Assembly (NCBI GenBank): GCA_039619475.1 | Contig: CM077115.1 | Span: 157,145,774 to 157,209,773 of the forward strand | Direction of reading: 5' to 3' | Length of the DNA stretch: 64,000 nt | Source of the DNA: Icerya purchasi | Lineage: Eukaryota > Arthropoda > Insecta > Hemiptera > Monophlebidae | Part shown: positions 43,201 through 58,200 of the stretch, one piece after another | How the letters are laid out: every line of letters begins with the position of its first letter | How positions within the stretch are numbered: the stretch's first letter is position 1 | Program-made: the position numbers and the translations under genes | Notes under the pieces: generated by a model | Database searches by the model: none | The model's input: the letters and a program-made list of their open reading frames with translations, nothing else | Told to the model about the DNA's origin: nothing

Positions 43201-46200
43201 AAGTTCATGCCTCACGCAGATTGCAGAAAACTTGGACCTTTTATTGGCTGTACGATCAATTGCTAAAAATTATTCGTAATAAACTATAGAAAATTCCCGT
43301 TGCTTTTTCGTCGCGCCTCTTAAATCCTGCGGTTAGACGTTCAAATCATCAATTTTTATTTCGGTTCTTTTTACCTTTTTCTTACCTGTATAATAATTTA
43401 TTCTTATTTATCGTATTATTCAATATTATATCGAATATTAAATTTTTTTATTATAAAAATTATATACAATTTAATAATATTTATGAAAAAAATTCCAAAT
43501 TTATTTACTCCCCCGCTTGCATTTTTATTGCCAGGCGTTTAATAAAATCCGGAAAAAGCGAGACAAACTTCGAAGAAACAACCTGTGGATTTCGCAGCAG
43601 GACAACACGCATCGGTGCATACTTGCTTATGCAACAGTCCGTGATGAAACATAACATCGCTGTAACACTGTAACCAGCCTATTCTCTGGACGGGGCAGGG
43701 TGTGATTTTTTTCTATTTCCCAAACTCAAAAAGACACCAAAGGTCATTTCAACAATAGATGGAGATTTTTTCTTTTTTTTTAATTGCTAATTTATAACTA
43801 GCCAAATCGGGTGAGGCTATCTAATAAATGTTCTCAATAAATCCCAAGTAGAAGATGCATCCATTATTAATGCTTGCCCGTCAAAAAAAAAAATTATGAA
43901 ATTAACTCTCTTATTTTATTTAAAGTCGCGATGTAGATGACACATCCGTGTGTAAAATCGCGACTGCCAGCTGATTCGGGTGGTTTTGCAATCGTATCAG
44001 ATGCTTTTGTGCAAGTCTCCGGACAATTTCTTCCATTGTGTTTATTTTTAGATCCCGATGGATGACTTGATTGGACACGTACCACGATATTCGATAAATT
44101 AAGCGCAACACCATGTTCTGAAATCGCTGGATAACTAGCTTATTAGATGTCTTTGCGCGTCCCCGCAGTTGCGCTGCGTAGGTCCATACTGGACGCGATA
44201 CCGCTTTATATTTATTAGCAAAGGTTTTTTTTTTGTTTTTTTTTTTTAGTGACAATTTGGCCAGTAAAGTTGCTTCATTCCGATATTGAGTTCTCTTCTT
44301 TTCTTTTTGATGTGAGTCCTCCGTGCTAGTCTTTGATCTAAATAGACACTCCTAGGTATATCTCACTTCGCTTTTTCTTTGGAAGCTCTTTATTTTATCA
44401 GTTAGTACTCGTTTGTTATGTGATCTTCTGTTGAAGAATGAACTATGTGTAGACTTCTCTGGGTTTATAGCTAGTTCCCACATCTACGTGTAAAACTGGT
44501 CTACACTATTTTGCAATTTAGCGATAAAAACATCAGGATTTATACCCGATGCGATTATCGCAGTTTCATCGGCAAACGTTGCTACTTGAACAGTTCCATT
44601 CGTCGGAAAGTCTGCTGTATACAGATTGTATAGTAGCGGTGTCCCAGGACGCTGCTACCCCGTGAAACTGCAGCTAGGATGAAATATACACCTGAACCGT
44701 TTTCATCGTACTTAAAACCTGCTGGAACTGCTTGTTGCTTAAGTATGACCGTATTAGTAAGTAGTATTATTCTGACAGAAAAAATTTCAGTTTTTACATC
44801 GAGCCATCGTGCCGGATTTTATCAAAGGCCCCTTGGCGAAATGTCAATAAATATCGCTTCGTTGTATTTTTTACGCTCCATAGCATTTTCAATAAAGTTC
44901 ACTGCTCTATGTAACTGCTGTTCAATAGAGTACCTAGTTCTAAATCCGAACTGGATGTTGAGGAATCATCGACTGTTCATGAATTATCCTATTAAACCGT
45001 ATAAAGATTAATTTTTCTAGTAGCTTGGCGAATGTTCAGATATTGGTCTGTAGGAAGCTGATTTAGTACCATCTTTTCCCGGTTTTAATATCATCAATGT
45101 CTGAGAGAATTTTCACAATAGGTGAGATAGATAAAGGCAAATATCAAAAAAATGCGTTCCAACAGTGTTTCTCGAAACTACGCTCTGTCATAAGTGCATA
45201 ATTCCAATGGGGGCATTACTTTGAAGGGATCATAGCATAAACACTGACGATTAGGTGTGTAACTGTTTTTGGAAAAGAAATTAAAAACTCTCATTACCAC
45301 CACTTTCGGCGTCATGTACCTCGTATTGGCTCGCTAACTTTAGACACTCTTTTCTCGAGTTTCACGGACTAATGCAAAAACGCGATGAAATTCGTTTTCG
45401 TTTTTTACCGAACACTACCGTCTGAAAAGAATTGAACCAGATCGATGTGACTGACATTCTGATATGCCCCTTGTTAGAAGAATTTAGCAAAAAGCTTAAA
45501 AAGAACGGGTTTCTCGAGTTTCAGGAACTGGTGTAAAAAACGGTGAAATTCGTTTTCGTTTTTTACCAAACACTACCCCATCTGGAAAAAGTTGGACGGA
45601 CCACCAAATTGGTGACCCATACTATTCGATGTTGCTCCATAAACATATCGACCTGTGTACACTTTTATTATTAAAATCAAAATGCTTCCTTATTGGCTGT
45701 CGTCACAAATAACGCGAATAAAGGTCCGTTTATATCTTCAGACATCGAGCGTGTCAGACACGTGTCGTGTCAGACAAAATAATATATTTCTATGCAGTGT
45801 GTATTAACGTATTTACATCTATCGTAACGCGACCGCTCAGACACGGTCAGACACGTATCGTGTCCGGCCCGTAATTTCGGAAAGAATATTTTGTCTGAAC
45901 GGTTCCGTGTCTGTACGTATCTGTGGCTACTTTCCGGGCAATGTGAATAGAGTATCGGGACCGTGCAGACTTTTTTTGTTTTTTTTTTGCCATGAATAAC
46001 GAAAAGCTCAAAGAAATTGTAGCAGAATATAAATGCCTTTATGATTTAACGGACAAAAAATACAGTGACAATCAGAAAAAGGATCAGACGTGGAACGAAC
46101 AATAAGTTCTTTAAACAGCGTCCAATATTCTCCTTCTAATTTTCTTTTCTTGAGCATCGGATGTACGGCCATGCGTTTTGCTCTTTTTTCAGTTTTATCC

Positions 46201-49200
46201 CGGTCTTCTTCTTTTCTAGTAACGATGCAATTATGGATAAATCTTCCACAGAGAAGTGCCAGGATCATTTTCAACATAAATCGACCTACTTTTCCCACTA
46301 AAGTTATTCAGTAACTGCCGGTGAGAGCAGCCGCGTCCAACACCGACGACGCTGTCTGTCGATGTCTGTCGATGTCTGACACGGCACGCTTCTAACACGT
46401 TAGATGTAAATAAATTGTGTCTGCCGGTGTCTGACACGCTTGATGTCTGAAGATATAAACGGACCTTAATACTTGAGTTTTATAATAAGAACTGGCAAAT
46501 ATATAAAAGACAATCAATGTAAAATTATATGATTCTCTAATTTTAGCAATGAAGCGTAAATAAAAAAGTAGCAATTTCTAGTATTTATAACATTCTCAAC
46601 ACATTTCCAGAATTATTAAATTTCAAAATACATAATGCAGGTGTATTTAGATTTTATATTCAAATATCTGAGAAATCTTTCTTTACATAGAACCGATCGC
46701 TATAATTCTCATTTCTCCGTATAAACAAAACGATTATTGCTAATTGAATGTTTCACACGTCATTCTCTATGTACATGAACAATCAAACACCCGACTGTTC
46801 TAAACTTGCAGATTAATTATGATGCATTAACGAGTTTCACCATTAAAAATATACCGATAAAATACGCGTAATATTTAAAGGTTGTTATACGCATTGCCTT
46901 ATTATTTTTAGTACAAATATGTCTTTAACGTAGACGAATAGATAACATAAGGAAAGATAAAAAAAAAAAAAAAAAAAAAAACTGGGGAAAACGAATAACA
47001 GAGAGGAAAGGCAAATAAGCGATAAGTCATTAGTTTCTTATTGGCTAAGTGTACGAGTATGTTATATTAAATCGGTTGGCTCCTCCCATTTTACCTTTTG
47101 GGCATACGCGCGTTCAATAAAAGAATATATTTGATCTAATTCATTTCGTAAAAATTAGAATAGTTACCTTTTTTATAGAGAACGATTTTCGGCTTACAAG
47201 AAATATATTATAATTTCATAAGCCAAAAAATCCGTATAACTCTAAAATAACGAGCTGTGCATATTTTAACTGATGTAATATTTAAAATCGTAAATAAATA
47301 TATTCCATCACAAATTAATTATACAAACCTCTTCTGTTTTAAATTTACCATTTATCACGGTAAACTGATGAATTACTTTTTACTTCATTTTAATAAATGC
47401 ATATAAGCGATCACAATAAATCAAACCGTTCGCTTTTCCTTTAAGAATTTCTGTAGTTTATTGGAATGTTTTCTGTAAGTACACTTCATGACTAATTGAT
47501 CTGTAGACTTCAAAAAAAAAAAAAATAAAAAAAAAATCCCTAATTCATCAATTTCATCAAAATCGTTAGAGCCGTTCTTGGAAAATCAACTACATGCGCA
47601 TAAATAATTCAACGTCGTTAAACTTATCATAGTGGAAATCGGTTAATACGGAAATCAGTTCGGAATTAAATTAATATTTTGATAATTCCGAAGCGAGCAA
47701 CGTTCGCTTAACACAAAAATTTAATTTCTTTCTCAACAGAAAAGCAATTAAAATTTCTCAAAAATCAGAATGACAACTCCACAGTACGGCAATTTTATTA
47801 ATCGAAATTAATAATTACGTCTGCTACTGTTTAACCCCGGCAAACAACAAAATTATTACAATACAAAAAAACATCAAAATTGAGTAAATGACGCATGATG
47901 ATAATGAACAAACGAGCAAATAAAAGAAGTGCTAAATGTTGCCAACATTTTTTTCCCATTATGTAAAGAATTGTTCATCTTTTAAAATACCAATTTGGAC
48001 GCCGAAATTTTTTAAAAAAACAACTTAGACCAATTTAAACAGCAATTCGTAGAAAGCAAATTAGAGTAGTGTGTGAAAGAAAATTACTGAGTCTTCCTTT
48101 TTTTTTTTAAAAGCTGGAATATTGCATCCTTTAATTATGTAAGCAATCATTGGCGCATCCAGAATTTGTCCCAGGGGGGGGGGGCTAAAAGATCAGCAGG
48201 TAGGAAAAAATGTAAAGGTGGAGGCCGACCATGTTTGGTATATATCTCTCTCTCTCTTCTCTCATTTATATATTTATTTTTGTGTAAAATGTATTATTTA
48301 AAAACACTGCGGCATTTATTAAAAATATTTCTGATAACACGCGCTCAATTTTATTACAGAGGATATTGCGAAAATCTAATGGACGACTTACTAAAACGCA
48401 TGGAACAGTATGCAAACAATCTGGAGGTATTAGTCGAAGAAAAAACTGAACAGCTCAGCCAAGAGAAAAGACGGTCAGAAGAACTGTTGTTCCAAGTTCT
48501 ACCTAGGTAAAAGAAGATGAAAAAAGAAGGGGAAAAAAACGATGATAAAAAAATGTTATTACTTACAATTAGATTTAATGATTTTCAAAGAATTCGAAAT
48601 GTAGCAAAAACTACAACACATTGTGCATACTTTAAATTTAATCTGCTTTCTCCTTCGCAATCATAATGCACTTAATAGCTTTTACAGTTGTAAAAATTTT
48701 ACAACACTAAAACCTTAAATATCATATCTCTTTCTTTCCCAGAACTGAATCATTTAACAAAAAAAAAAAAAACATATTCTAAACCTGTTGCTTCTCTCGA
48801 TACAATAATTTTGAAAACCTACTTTTCTTTCAATGTATTTAATTTAAATAACTCTGGCATCCATCGCCTAACGTTTTCACTTTACAACAAATTTTTATTC
48901 ATTAAACGACGATATTTTTATTTTTATTTTTTTCTGAAACTTCGTACAATAGAAGCTATACACTTTGCTTTTCCAAAAACTTTTGATCGAAATAGTGGAC
49001 GTCTTTTAAAAATTCTTAAAAAAAGTTTTTCTCGCGCGTGATATTTTTAAAAATAAAAAGTTATACCGGATACCGTTCTGCTATACTAGTCTAGCCGAGT
49101 GAAATTATAGCATTATTTAAAGGGACATTCCGATAGTACTTGAAATAAAAACAACAAAATGCTCTAATAATCTGATATAAGAATAGCCGATGAAATAAGA

Positions 49201-52200
49201 TACAATTCCGGGGTACTATGATGCCTACTAAAATTTTGTCGCGCAATAAAATTTTAAATGTTCGCAGTTCGAAATGAGAAACGGTAAGTTGATATGAAAG
49301 TCTCAGTGTATCCTAAAAAAGTAAAAATTATCAATAGTAAAATTATACGCGTTGATCATTTAAAGTATTTCCTTAGGTCTCACAATTCTTCTTCTTCTTC
49401 TTCTTCTTCGAACTCACTCGCTGTCGAATATGAGTGTCATTGCTCTTATCACTTCTTCTCCGTCAGATAGGACTTTATAATAAAAGAAGGAAACAAGAAG
49501 AGGGAGAGATCGGAGAAATTGGAAAAACGGAAAGCGGAGGAGACTGGAGAAACGGGAAAGGGGTAAAATTAGAGAAAGAAAGAAATGAAGAAGTGAGAAA
49601 TGAGAAATGACGTTAGCTACGCATATTATAGGAGCACAGAAGTTGGCGCGCAAGCAACAACCATGCCGTCCACCCAACTACACCAGTTAACCCAATGGCA
49701 AGGATGAGACCAGGACGACTGGACTGATGCAGTTGGTGCAGTTAACTGCGGACAGGAATAAATTTATCCAAAAGAAAAGGAACATAAAGAAGATGGGTAA
49801 ACATAGCTGAACGAAGAAAAAGAATTAGGAAACGTAAAAAGGGAAAGGAACAAGGAAAAGGAACAAGGAAAAGGAACTCCCCGCGCTTGCTCAAGGCGCT
49901 TGTGGAAGAGTGGTTTAGTTTCAGAATATACATTCTCCTAGGACAGTTGTGTTACAGCGCTAGAGAGCCTAGGCCCTTTGCTATTATGCAGATAGCGGCC
50001 GAGACTCGCCGAAGAAAAGGACTTTCGATAGGCATTGTTGCAGTTATAGCAGACCATCCCTTTTATAGCCTCTCCACGCCCTCCAGCCATATATATATAT
50101 CCTGTCACTACTGGAATCGTCTGCGAATGAGACTTTCCACCAGTAGCCACTCTTTAGTCCGCGACTGCTTATTTGTCCAGTTGAGTGTTCTGGGCTTATT
50201 CGCAGCTAGCCTCTATATTCAGAGGTTATTGCATAATCCGCAACCTGTGGACGCTCCCCGTTCCGGTTAGAGCTCCGGCTCCCAGAAGGTACAAAGTACC
50301 CCCGCGGGAGGGAGGTCACAATTAATACGGTAAAAAATCATACCGTCCACCGTGTTAGCGCCATTATAAAAGTTAAATGAATATAGAAATACACAGCCCC
50401 TAGTAAGTTGTTCAAGAGTGAAAGCTGCTGGTGTGTGTCCATATAAAACAAAATTAAGAAAAAAATAGAAATACAAAAACTTATGGCAAAAACATAAACC
50501 AACAAAATAAAAAATAATTAAAAAACAGCGGAAAAAAATAACACACACTCACTGACTGTCATTATTATTTTCAACTGTCGTCAATTTTATAATAGTAGCC
50601 GAGCGCAATAGACGGATTTTTTTTCTTCTTGTTCAACCAAGAAATTTGAAACTAGCGTTATTTTTTATTCGTATTTATTAAAAAAAACAGTATATGTGTA
50701 TAAAACGAAACCTAAAAACGGAAAAAACATATTTTTTACAAATTCGTATTTTGAAAGTAAAAAATTACATTATAATACTGTTATCCGAACTAGACCTGTC
50801 GCCCAACAGCTTATGGCCGGAGAGATGGTGCAGCCTGAACAGTTTGAAAGTGTTACAGTATACTTTAGTGACATAGTCGGATTCACAGCATTATGCGCCC
50901 AGAGTTCACCAATGCAGGTAGAATATACTTTTTTATCCTAAATAATCTAGTAATAGTGTACATCATCATCACTGGCAAATTCAAATTTGAACATAAACCG
51001 TAAAAATCAGTGGTTAACATATTTACTAGGCATCAACGTTGGTGATGATAAAAAAAAAAGGATCATCAGTAGTACAGGCTTATGTCTCAACGAATAAGAA
51101 AAGTGCTTTTTCTTTTTGATCAGACTACATTTTTTTTTTTTCTTTCGGAAACAAATAGGAAAGAAGTATCTATTATATTTTAATCTGATCAGAAATCTTT
51201 GATAAAAAATGGAACAAATAGCAGGAATAGTTAGTGGGAAAGAGAAAAAAACAGGATATAAGAGGCACATAGGAAGCCCAAGCCTGAACAAATAGGAATA
51301 ATACAAAGCAGAACACTCTCGACAGAAAGCGATGAACACTCGGTGTCGCAAATAACTGCATCATCAGGATGGAAAGGACAATGCGGGGAGGAAATCGGGG
51401 AAAAGCGAAATCTGCAGAAAGACAGCAAGGAATGGTCACACAATGCATACGAACAACAGAAGCAACATCATAACGTCGAAGAGCGAGATACAAAAGAAAC
51501 CATGAATAGGAAAGAAGAATAGGCTAAACAGATAGATGAAATGAATAACTGTTAGAAAAAGAGGAGAAGCGTAGGTGTCCGGGTTAGCGGATGAAATTTA
51601 AAAAAAAAAAAAGAAAAAGGCGCGAAGAAGCAGAAACCCGAGCTAAGGAATGCTTCACTACCAAATATACCCGAGAGTTGCGGATTAATATTAATCGAAT
51701 GGAAAGAGGAAAGACTACGAACGAGTGAACGTATACGGAGAATAGTCACATGAAAAAATCTAGGATAGGGGTTTTGCTAGGAGTAAAGCGCCAGCTATTA
51801 TAAATCGAAAGGAAGGACTGAACGAAGACGTTTAACAAGGAAACGCCATTAGATAGGATCTACGAATGTTCACGGGTAACGTATTCAACAAGAATAGCAG
51901 GGATTGGAGAGGATTTAAACGCGCCAAAACGAAGACGAAGACAAGAGTTTTGAATTACATCTAGTTTAGAGGGACAGACTAAATTGATACATAATATTCC
52001 AAGTTCACACTTGGTAAGCTTTTTCGTTGTAACATCGCCGGGTGGTCACCACTGAACCGTTTAACTACTGTGGTAGTCTTGTTGCAATACATACACTTAG
52101 TTGAAAACTACACAGTAACTGTCACGCATAGTAGTGTTTTATTTCTTTCTTTTTTTGTCGCTAGCATATAGTATAATTTCACAACTTTACTTTTTATAAT

Positions 52201-55200
52201 TACTTTGCGAGAAACTACATCTATTTATACATATAAAGAATTATCCGGTTATATATACTTTTTTATGCGTAATTAAAATTTGATTTTTTCGATGCAAAAT
52301 TTAATATGTTCAAAAATCCAACGTAAATATTTAATCTCTTCTCTTCTTCTTAAGAGTGTCATACTCAGTCCCTGAGCGTTGACGATCACCATCGTTACAA
52401 CGTTTTCTTCTCCGCTTTTCTAATTAGTTCATTGAGATTCTTGAGTCCAGTCCAGTCCTTAATATTGTCCAGCCATTCCGTTTTTCTTCTTCCTAGCCCT
52501 CTTATACCTTGAATTTTCCCTTCTATGACCAAACGTAAGATGACATATTTTCTTTTTCCTCTAACTATGTACCCAAAATATTCAATTTTGCGTCGTTTAA
52601 TTGTTTTACATAATGTCCTTTCAGTATTGGCTCGATTCGGTACTTCTTCGTTGTCCATCTTTGCTGTCCAAGGTATTTTCAACATTCTTCTAAGTGTCCA
52701 AATGTCTAGTGCTGCATACCTATCCAGTTGCTTAAGGGTTGCTGCCTCTATCCCATAAAGTAGAATTGAATAGATATAACATTTGACCATATTTCGCCTG
52801 ATTGACAAGCTCAGAGTGTCGTTGCATAGCAGATTCTTCTTATATTTGTAAATGCTGTTTTTGCGTAAGCACATCTTTGTTTTACCTCAAAATCAGAATC
52901 TAAGGTCTCTGTTATGTGACAGCCTAGATATACATGAATCTTTCAACACGTTCCACTTCTTTTCCATTTACCCTCAGTTTTCCGTAAGTATTATTTGTTT
53001 TACTTATAAACATCCATTTCGTTTTCTTTTCGTTTATTGTTAGTCCGTATTGTTTCCCAGAAATATAGAATCTGAAATTAAGACTGTATCATATCGGCAT
53101 ATCTGATATTATTGATTACCCTGCCATTAATCCTAATACCAATTTTGTCATCTTTCAGAGCCACTTTGAAAATTTTATCTGCATAAAGATTAAATAACAA
53201 TGGAGAGTTAATACGCAAGTAAATTCCGTGCACACTGCCTGTGACTTCAACCGCTATTTCAGACCTAAAAAAAAAAAAACCTTTCACTGCATTTTGTTTC
53301 CTATTTTCGCGCCATTAAATTTTCTAGGAAATTATTTTGTATTAATATACCGTATGTGTATAACTTAAAGCAATTGTGCAGTAAAAATTTGACGTTTGGA
53401 TTTTTAATTTTTTTTCAGATCGCAATTAATGCGCGTTCATCATAGACAAATTTGTATAACACAATTTTATGAAAAAATTGCGTTTAATTATTTGACGCGA
53501 GAAAAGGATAAAAATAGGGACCTTTATCCGGAAAATGATTTCGGAGTCGATTTTTGCGTACTATGCAGAATTTAAGAGAGAGCAGATGATAAAGTTGCAC
53601 GAAATTATCTGCTACGCCAGACGTTCATCCCGCAAATGTTTCCAGTTTTTCTCGTAGTATACACACTGAAAGTTTTTATAGAAAGTGAAACTATTCAAAA
53701 AATAAATCATCCGAATGCACAGTAATTCTGAGTGGCAAATGCGGTTAAACTGAGATATCACTTATAGTCTATAAAAAGAAGTACCGCGACAGAATGTTTG
53801 AACCTTTCTCCCCGCTACATTTATTCCGTAATCACCTTCATCAATTTTGCTTCAAATATTGAAGGGAAAAAAAATTAATTAAAAATAAAATCACAGGAGG
53901 AAAGAGAAAACAAATGGTCCGAAAGGAGCTCAAGGAGTCAGAAATAATAATCGAAAAATTTGAAGAAAGGTGATTGGAAGAAAAATGAAAATAATGAGTC
54001 GTAGGATAGTCATTAAATAATTTCTCCGAATACGGAACAGAAAATAGGAAGACGAAAAGATCTCGACAAGTTAAAATCTGGGGGGATAAAAGAGGCACCG
54101 ACATACTGGCTCTTCGAACCATCAATGAACACGGTTACATGAGTAGAAAATGTAGAAAATAGGGAGTTAATAGTACTGTAGAATTTCCGTTTAAACAGGG
54201 GGCTTGCGGAAGAAACGTTGGAAGTGAAGGTGGAATAATCATTTAGAAAGAATAGCAGAGTGCAGCATATAGTTGAAGGTAGAAATTATTAAAGGACATT
54301 TTGTATACAAGATGTCGAGAAATAAAATAGGGATTTTTCTGGGTTTTAAAGGCAGTTTCTAGAAACGGAAAGATAGGAATCAGTTTAGAGGACGTGAGTG
54401 GAAGACGTTGAGCAAGGAAACGCGATAGCCTAAATAAGATAATAAAAGCTGCTAATGAGAGAGTGGTAGTTGTATAAAAGTTATATTGTATTATTGTAAT
54501 ATATAAGTGTTATCGTATTAAGGTATTGTAATAGGGAATATTATTTTAGATGATGGTATAATTGTAATATAAATGATAAATAATGAGAGTGTGGATTTTA
54601 TGGTATAGTAATATATAAGTTAATACTTTTATGCTGTAACAGAAAGTAGTACTTAAGTTAAGTTGATGTTATATTGTATAAGTAAATGATATAATTATGT
54701 TGGAAACCCACAGACGGGCTAGTGCCTTGTGGGACCCGCAAATTATTTAAAAAAAAAAAAAAAAAAAAAAATGTACAGCTAAACATCAACGAACGACGCA
54801 TTCTTCTAAGGCGAACGTTAATTTTTATTTATATAGATTATATCGGGTTAAATAGTAACAATTCTATTTCTTTTGTTTTTTTTTCGCCAGGTGTAAATAC
54901 TAGATTAATATTAATAGAATAATAATTAAAGATTTTTCAACTTTAACAGAAAATTTATTTCCAGGTGGTAGATCTATTAAACGATTTGTACAGTACTTTC
55001 GACAGAATTATCGGTTTCTACGACGTATACAAGGTACGTAACGATAACGCTAGAGTGCTTTTTTAAGTAGAAATGTTTTTACTCTGTTGCATCAACGACA
55101 CGAAAAATAAATTTTAATTTCACAAATTTTTTCGATGAAATCATTAAAATTAAATTAAAGAACCAAAATTTAATTTGGAAACGTGCGGGTAGTAAAAATA

Positions 55201-58200
55201 CAGCTCTGTCCTGTTGATGTGTTTATTCTATTTTCACGTTTTAGTCATGACTAGTATTTTCATTTCTTTTCAGTATTCTCTCTCTCTCTCTATATTGTCA
55301 TTTATTTTTCCCTTTCTACCGAACACTTTCAAATTTTTATTGCCATTTATCGAAATCTTACAACAATCTCTTCTTAAACTCCACTCCCAATCTATTAATA
55401 ATTCACGCTATCAACATGCGACTACCGCAGTTAAACTTTTCTCCTTTGATCACTGTTTCTTAATAAAAATTAAAAAAAAGAAAAGTGTAGGTGCGAGTAC
55501 TTATGTGTGCGCTCGTTAGAAATTATACTTGTTCTTCCCTCGTCTCTTCTCCGCGGCGTTCTCTTCACCCAGAAGATTCCTTTTTTCTGTGTGATGTCAA
55601 TCGTGTCTTCTTCGAACGAGCGGTAGATTATCATTAATGAAGAACGATGGGCTCCGTACAATGTGATAGCTTTTTTAGCGAATTTAGTTTTGCTGTACAC
55701 GATTTAGTTAGTTGAGTTACATACTTTCTCCAAGGTAATTTATTGTCGAAATGGTGTCCCAAATAACGAACACAAAATGACGGTTGAATGGGTGAAGTGT
55801 TTAGTAGGATAGTAGGATACGTATGTTATTGTTGCAAGATCTTGTTTGGCAGAAATGCACTGCTTTTGTTGCACAATACAACAGCTGCATATGAACAAGA
55901 TTAGCTGGTGCGAAGAATTTGGACGCTGCATCGAAATAATGCGAAATAAAATCACAGGTGCCAGTTAAGTTCGACGCAAAAACGCATAAACCGTGCACAG
56001 TGTGTCAGCGTAATTACACTGGCAGTGGTATGTAACGCGCGAAAATTGCAACTAATTAAGAGAAAGGTAAAAAAATGGAAACACAAAAGAAAAAACAAAT
56101 GAAGTGAAATGTACAATTAAAGTTCCATGGCTTGCTTCCAACCAATCGAAGGAAAACATCAACGGAAAGCGGATGGCAAAATGGTTCAAAATGCCAATGC
56201 CCTCTAGTGAAACATTAAACTTATAAGGGATAAAAGTAGAGAACACTGAATCGATTGTGTACCGAATGTGCAAACATTATCGTCGAAATATACTAATTTG
56301 CGGTAACAGACAGAACTAGAAGTGTCTCTCTTCGAACGTCCATGTGTGTAGAAGTCAAAATTAAAAAAGAAAAATAAATAAGAAACTATAAATTTGATCG
56401 ATTATGCTGGGAAGAAAGTGTATTTATTTAAACAAAGCATTCCGACCTGAAGAATCGAATTTTTCTTCGTTTCAACAAACACTAACATCTTCAATACTGA
56501 TGTACGAGTTCCGCGTTTTAAAACTAAAAATCACGTCACATAAAATAGAGAAACCCCGTTAATCCACTCTACCATATTTAAACCACACACGATTCTGCGA
56601 TGTTTTAATCAGGACATAAATAGTAATAGTGCATTGAAATTAGCAACTTCTTTCAAAACAGATTCGATTCTAATGCGGCAATGCTAATTGCGGTCAATTC
56701 GCAAAATAGTAATTTATCATCAGATTTAATTGCCCCGAGTGTAAACAAGCAGCGCCCGTTCTAAAAATTTGAATTATTCCTATCAAAATTACATTTAGAG
56801 CAGTCAAAAATAAATACGATACGATAGCGATATATAAACGGGGTAAGCAAAATAAAGTGAGTCCTACCAATTCTTGGTAAAGTATCATGGATTGTGAAAT
56901 TAACATCTTACTAGACGTCTAAAGGATTCAAAGAGAACATTGCCGACCAATATTCTTCCTTTCTCTTTGCGATGGTTTATCTTTACTTTCCCAGCTGGTA
57001 TAACAATTACAGATAAGGTATACACCTGATGGAGCAACTTGGATCTGAAATAAAATACAAGTCTCCCCAACCCGTGACAGCCTTTCTGGTTTAGTAGTCC
57101 GGCACCTTAACGACACTAGAAGAGTTACCGCGCCACCTACGAAATAGTCAACCGCTTACAGATCGAACAGGTAGTTTTAATTTTAGTATATCTGATTTCG
57201 AATACTTTAGGTGGAAACAATTGGAGACGCGTATATGGTAGTGTCAGGATTACCAGAAAGAAATGGCGACGACCATGCCAAAGAAATCTGTTTAATGGCG
57301 CTCGCTATACTAGATGCGGTACAGTCGTTTACCATACAACACCGGCCGGACGCGCAACTCAAAGTTCGTATAGGCATCCATTCTGGTTAGTGTAATTTTA
57401 TTTTTGCAGAATTTATTGTAACTTGATCATTATTTTTCTTGCAAATATACGTTTTTTTTATTTCTAAAATAATGAACAACTGAAATATCCATGGTCAAAC
57501 AAAACAAAAACAAAAAACAACTGGCTATTATTGATTTTAGGATAAATAATTTAAATGATAAGTAAATAATGGGCGACCACTATTTTTTTTTTTTATTCTT
57601 AAAATTAAACTAATAAATAAATAAGACTTATTATATTAAAATAATTTTTTTCTTATAAATAATATACACGTGTATGCCGATTATTTTTTTTTTTTTAAGA
57701 TGTTTGGGAGGGGGTGAAAAGCTTATAAATGGTGTTCAATTTTCATTACTTTAAATCGACATTATGTAATTACCATTTTAAAGTATCTTGAACTAAGAAA
57801 ATTTGAGCGTTTCAACGCAATTAGCACTTCCTCGATCTCTTTATCAGTTATTTATAATATGATAAAAAATTTTGTTCTTATCCAAACATATGTCATATTA
57901 CGTACTGCTTTGCACATTTTTTAAAATTCCCGTATCGCTGATTTATATTAAAAATATTAAAAATGTAAATGATTAAATTCGAAAAAACGTAATAATAATA
58001 ATAATGCCATAGAGAACCGAAAATACATGGAAGCCCCCCGCATTAAATGTTAAAATATTTTATTAAAGTAACTGAACTGGCAAATTGTATTAATTACCCC
58101 GATTAAAAAGTATACCTCTAATTAATTCTGTGTCAAATTTAAATACGTACTGTAGAATTTTTAGCCCCAGATAAGCTGAAATTAGAAGGTTAGCGCCTTC

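Noticed and set aside
48166..48510. ATG at 48166 as an alternative cyclase start
   Set aside because: The upstream part is low-complexity intron; the exon boundary at 48360 fits phase and family.
55214..55519. 101-codon frame as a small gene
   Set aside because: Pyrimidine-rich, no motif, no splice context; probably chance or old repeat DNA.
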